From the NCBI RefSeq assembly GCF_003344965.1, contig NZ_CP031194.1, positions 1,488,001 to 1,552,000 of the forward strand: a stretch of DNA of 64,000 bases, read 5' to 3'. Position 1 is the stretch's first letter, and the number at the start of each line of letters is the position of its first letter. Shown piece by piece: positions 61,969-64,000 of the stretch. The notes beneath the pieces are model-generated. The model was not told the DNA's origin. It made no database searches and saw nothing but the letters and a program-made list of their open reading frames with translations. Position numbers and translations under genes: made by a program. This DNA is from Streptomyces paludis. GTDB taxonomy: Bacteria; Actinomycetota; Actinomycetes; Streptomycetales; Streptomycetaceae.

Positions 61969-62619
61969 TCAGGGCTGGGACGGGGGCGGGGGCTGGGGCG
62001 GCAGTAGCGCGTTCACGATGTCCTGGAGTGGGGCGAGCAGGTCGTCGGGGGTCGCGTCGCGCAGGGGCTGGAGGCCGACGGAGGAGCGTACGACGGCGAC
62101 GCCGACGCCCAGCGCGACCAGGAGCTGAGCCCTCAGCAGGCGTTCGGTGTCCTCCTCCCCCGCCGGGCCGGCCGGAGACGAGGACGCCTCCCGTACGCGA
62201 CGGCTGAAGTCCTCCAGCGCCCGTCTGCGCAGGGCGTCGGTCTGCTCGTCGCCGGAGGGGCGCAGCAGCATCAGGACCGGGTGCTCGCCGAACTCGGGCC
62301 AGGCGTCGGCCGACAGCTGGCGGCTGAGCGCGCCCGCGAGGGCCTCGCGGCCCTCGGGGAAGTCGCCCTCCCGCCCCAGGAACCGGGGCGTGGAGGTCAG
62401 CGCCGCCTTGAACAGGCCCTCTTTCGAGTCGAAGTACCGCTTGATGAGCGCCAGGTTGACCCCGACGTCGCCCGCGACGTCCCGGAGTGTCGTGCGCTCG
62501 TACCCGAGGCGGATGAAGCGGCTGTGCGCGGCTTCCAGGAGCGCCTGGCGGGTCGCCGCCGCGTCCCGTCGCCGGGGTGCCCCGGTCTCGTCCCCCTCGC
62601 GGGTCTCTCCCGTTGCCAC
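61969..62619 (-). CDS. TetR-family transcriptional regulator
   Basis: A 216-residue repressor-type protein. The N-terminal helix-turn-helix covers about 17-70 (ALLEAAHSRFIRLGYERTTL, RDVAGDVGVNLALIKRYFDSKEG). The ligand domain is not assignable to a known drug class. The C-terminus is proline-rich. It is divergent from the isochorismatase-like gene, and two matching 22-bp palindromes lie between them, so it probably represses both. GTG start at 62619. Confidence 0.9.
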   Translation of the reverse strand: MATGETREGDETGAPRRRDAAATRQALLEAAHSRFIRLGYERTTLRDVAGDVGVNLALIKRYFDSKEGLFKAALTSTPRFLGREGDFPEGREALAGALSRQLSADAWPEFGEHPVLMLLRPSGDEQTDALRRRALEDFSRRVREASSSPAGPAGEEDTERLLRAQLLVALGVGVAVVRSSVGLQPLRDATPDDLLAPLQDIVNALLPPQPPPPSQP

Positions 62620-62628
62620 GCCGACCCC

Positions 62629-62650
62629 TAAGTAATCACTCGTTGACTTA
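62629..62650. promoter_or_regulatory. putative TetR operator, site 1
   Basis: TAAGTAATCACTC followed by GTTGACTTA. It is a partial palindrome with AAGT ends inverted as ACTT and matches site 2 at most positions. It lies just upstream of the tetR start codon. Confidence 0.7.
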
Positions 62651-62680
62651 GCTCTGAAGCACGGTTACGTTACCAAGCAA

Positions 62681-62702
62681 CAAGTAATCAACTGTTGACT
62701 TG
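62681..62702. promoter_or_regulatory. putative TetR operator, site 2
   Basis: CAAGTAATCAACT followed by GTTGACTTG. 16 of 22 positions are symmetric. It is spaced 52 bp from site 1 and lies 39 bp before the isochorismatase-like start. The AT-rich stretch stands out from the local base composition. Confidence 0.72.
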
Positions 62703-62740
62703 TTCTTCTCGCGGTACGGCCGTACCGCCGTACGGAAGGA

Positions 62741-63325
62741 ATGACCGTGGCCCAGCACGCTCTCCTCGTCATGGATGTCCAGCGCGCCGTCGTCGACCGC
62801 TACCCCGATCCCGCCTACCTCCCGCGCCTGCGCGAGGCCGTCGACGCCGCGCGGGCGGGCGGTGTTCCCGTGATCCACGCCGTCGTCGGGTTCCGCCCCG
62901 GGTATCCGGAGGTCAGCGCCCGCAACCGGATGTTCGGCGGCCTCCTGCGCGCCGGGGCCCCGGCCGGTGCCGACGCCACCGCCACCGCCGCCGCCGAACG
63001 GGCCACCGCGATCCATCCCGACATCGCGCCCGAACCCGGCGAGACCGTCGTCACCAAGCGCCGCGTCAGCGCCTTCGCCGGGAGCGATCTGGACATGGTG
63101 CTGCGGGCGGGCGGGATCGACCACCTCGTCCTCACCGGTATCGCCACGAGCGGTGTTGTGCTGTCGACCCTGCGCCAGGCGGCGGACCTCGACTTCGGTC
63201 TCACCGTCCTGTCCGACGGCTGCCTCGACGCCGACCCGGAGGTGCACCGGGTGCTGACGGAGAAGGTGTTCCCGCAGCAGGCGGAGGTCACCACCGTGGC
63301 CGACTGGGCGGCGAAGATACGCTGA
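62741..63325 (+). CDS. isochorismatase-like hydrolase lacking the catalytic cysteine
   Basis: A 194-residue protein of the isochorismatase/cysteine hydrolase fold. Catalytic Asp12 (LVMDVQRAVVD) and Lys106 (VVTKRRVSAF) are present. The strand that normally holds the nucleophile (TDVCVLST in amidases) reads ATSGVVLST, with Val139 at the cysteine position. Amidase activity is therefore unlikely. True isochorismatases such as PhzD also do without this cysteine, and so could this one. No siderophore or phenazine genes are nearby. Probably repressed by the divergent TetR regulator. Confidence 0.83.
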   Translation: MTVAQHALLVMDVQRAVVDRYPDPAYLPRLREAVDAARAGGVPVIHAVVGFRPGYPEVSARNRMFGGLLRAGAPAGADATATAAAERATAIHPDIAPEPGETVVTKRRVSAFAGSDLDMVLRAGGIDHLVLTGIATSGVVLSTLRQAADLDFGLTVLSDGCLDADPEVHRVLTEKVFPQQAEVTTVADWAAKIR

Positions 63326-63440
63326 CGGGCCGTCCTGCCCCGCCGCCGTACGCACCCGCACGCGGTCTCGTACCCGCTCACTCAATGGCATGGTGTGTCG
63401 GCACAAACGATCACGCGTGAGCGAGCGAGCGAGGCAGGAA

Positions 63441-64000
63441 ATGAGCACGTCCAGCACACCCGGCGCAGCCGGCACGGCCAGCACGGCCAGCACGGCCCAC
63501 GATCAGAACAGCGCGCAACCGGGCGGGGCCTTACGCTCCGACAGCGCCGGCAAAGGATCCTCCAGCCTCCTGAAGTCCAGCGCCCTCATGGCCGCCGGCA
63601 CGATCGTCTCCCGTATCACCGGGTTCCTGCGCACCCTCGTGATGGCCACCGCCATCGGTGTCGGCGCGCTCAACGACTCGTACCAGGTCGCCAATGTCCT
63701 GCCCACCATGATCTACGTGCTGGTCGGCGGCGGCGCGCTCAACGCCGTGTTCGTGCCGCAGCTCGTACGGGCCATGAAGCGGGACGACGACGGGGGCGAG
63801 GCGTACGCCAACCGGCTCTTCACGCTGGTCATCACCGGGCTGGCGGTGGTCACGGCGCTCGGGGTGCTGGCGGCCCCGCTGCTCGTGCGGATGATGTCGC
63901 CGGACATCGCCTCCGATCCGGAGCGCATGGCCATCACGGTGACCTTCGCGCGGTACTGCCTGCCCACCATGTTCTTCATGGGCGCGCATGTGGTGCTCGG
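63441..64000 (+). CDS. murJ: MurJ/MviN-family lipid II flippase, truncated by the window edge
   Basis: The frame from the ATG at 63441 stays open to the end of the window (186 codons visible of an expected 500-plus). After a 45-residue Ser/Thr/Ala-rich N-terminus the sequence reads LMAAGTIVSRITGFLRTLVM, ALNDSYQVANVLPTMIYVLV and GGALNAVFVPQLVRAM, the classic MurJ N-terminal signature. It moves lipid II across the membrane for peptidoglycan synthesis. Streptomyces usually has another murJ near oriC, so this may be a second copy; that cannot be checked here. An AGGAA lies close to the start. Confidence 0.9.
   Translation, partial: MSTSSTPGAAGTASTASTAHDQNSAQPGGALRSDSAGKGSSSLLKSSALMAAGTIVSRITGFLRTLVMATAIGVGALNDSYQVANVLPTMIYVLVGGGALNAVFVPQLVRAMKRDDDGGEAYANRLFTLVITGLAVVTALGVLAAPLLVRMMSPDIASDPERMAITVTFARYCLPTMFFMGAHVVL

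Overview
The window is chromosomal DNA of a Streptomyces or a very close relative. GC content is very high, nearly every codon ends in G or C, GTG and TTG starts are common, and many stop and start codons overlap as GTGA or ATGA. The gene set and order are typical of Streptomyces: thiO-thiS-thiG behind a TPP riboswitch, a trp attenuator, a MacRS-like two-component pair, ROK glucokinase glkA, and the qcr/cta respiratory cluster. From memory, the order also parallels Mycobacterium tuberculosis Rv2172c-Rv2204c (metF-like, Rv2175c, pknL, aroG, acyltransferase, ArsA-like, SRPBCC, fadD15, pimB, NlpC/P60, trpD, ctaE-qcrCAB, ctaF, ctaC, adoK, erpA-like). About 0-54 kb is therefore conserved actinobacterial core.

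Layout. 0-5.2 kb: a possible metF start at the left edge, thiE, an Rv2175c-type DNA-binding protein, a small protein plus FAD oxidoreductase operon, and riboswitch-controlled thiOSG on the other strand. 5.2-9.1 kb: a PASTA Ser/Thr kinase with endonuclease IV, and a sulfite-oxidase-like enzyme. 9.2-13.8 kb: bacterioferritin and its iron-box-controlled ferredoxin, class II DAHP synthase, and an attenuated trpE-trpG fusion. 13.8-25.3 kb: MacRS-like regulators, phospholipid acyltransferase, lipase, membrane protein, nuclease/phosphatase family protein, glucokinase, an ArsA-like/SRPBCC pair, metallophosphoesterase and an acyl-CoA ligase. 25.9-35.1 kb: two glycosyltransferases, a gluzincin-type protease, two tandem NlpC/P60 hydrolases, an NYN-domain protein, a zinc ribbon, rhomboid, and a stand-alone Lrp-type ligand domain. 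35.2-38.1 kb: a SufS-like enzyme behind a SAM-IV riboswitch, and trpD. 38.3-47.7 kb: the cytochrome bc1 and aa3 oxidase genes (qcrCAB-ctaE, ctaCDF) with an L,D-transpeptidase and a degenerate receiver protein between them. 48-54 kb: a NifS-TusA fusion, PfkB kinase, a membrane-anchored protein, erpA and nadA. The last four make a small iron-sulfur/NAD neighbourhood.

From about 54 kb the content looks accessory: a large secreted subtilase, a phosphotransferase gene enclosed by about 0.4-kb inverted repeats, a PCMT-type methyltransferase, an epoxide hydrolase, a TetR/isochorismatase-like pair with two operator-like palindromes, and the start of a murJ homologue cut by the right edge.

Two structures are not explained by ordinary annotation. 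First, an intergenic element occurs three times (5.24-5.64, 25.31-25.51 inverted, 25.52-25.85 kb). Its stem is conserved with compensatory base changes, and each variable loop carries a different perfect 10-bp palindrome. Second, a cassette-like unit of imperfect inverted repeats at 57.85-59.45 kb surrounds a phosphotransferase gene that has its own leaderless-type promoter. I saw no CRISPR array, transposase, rRNA or tRNA gene.
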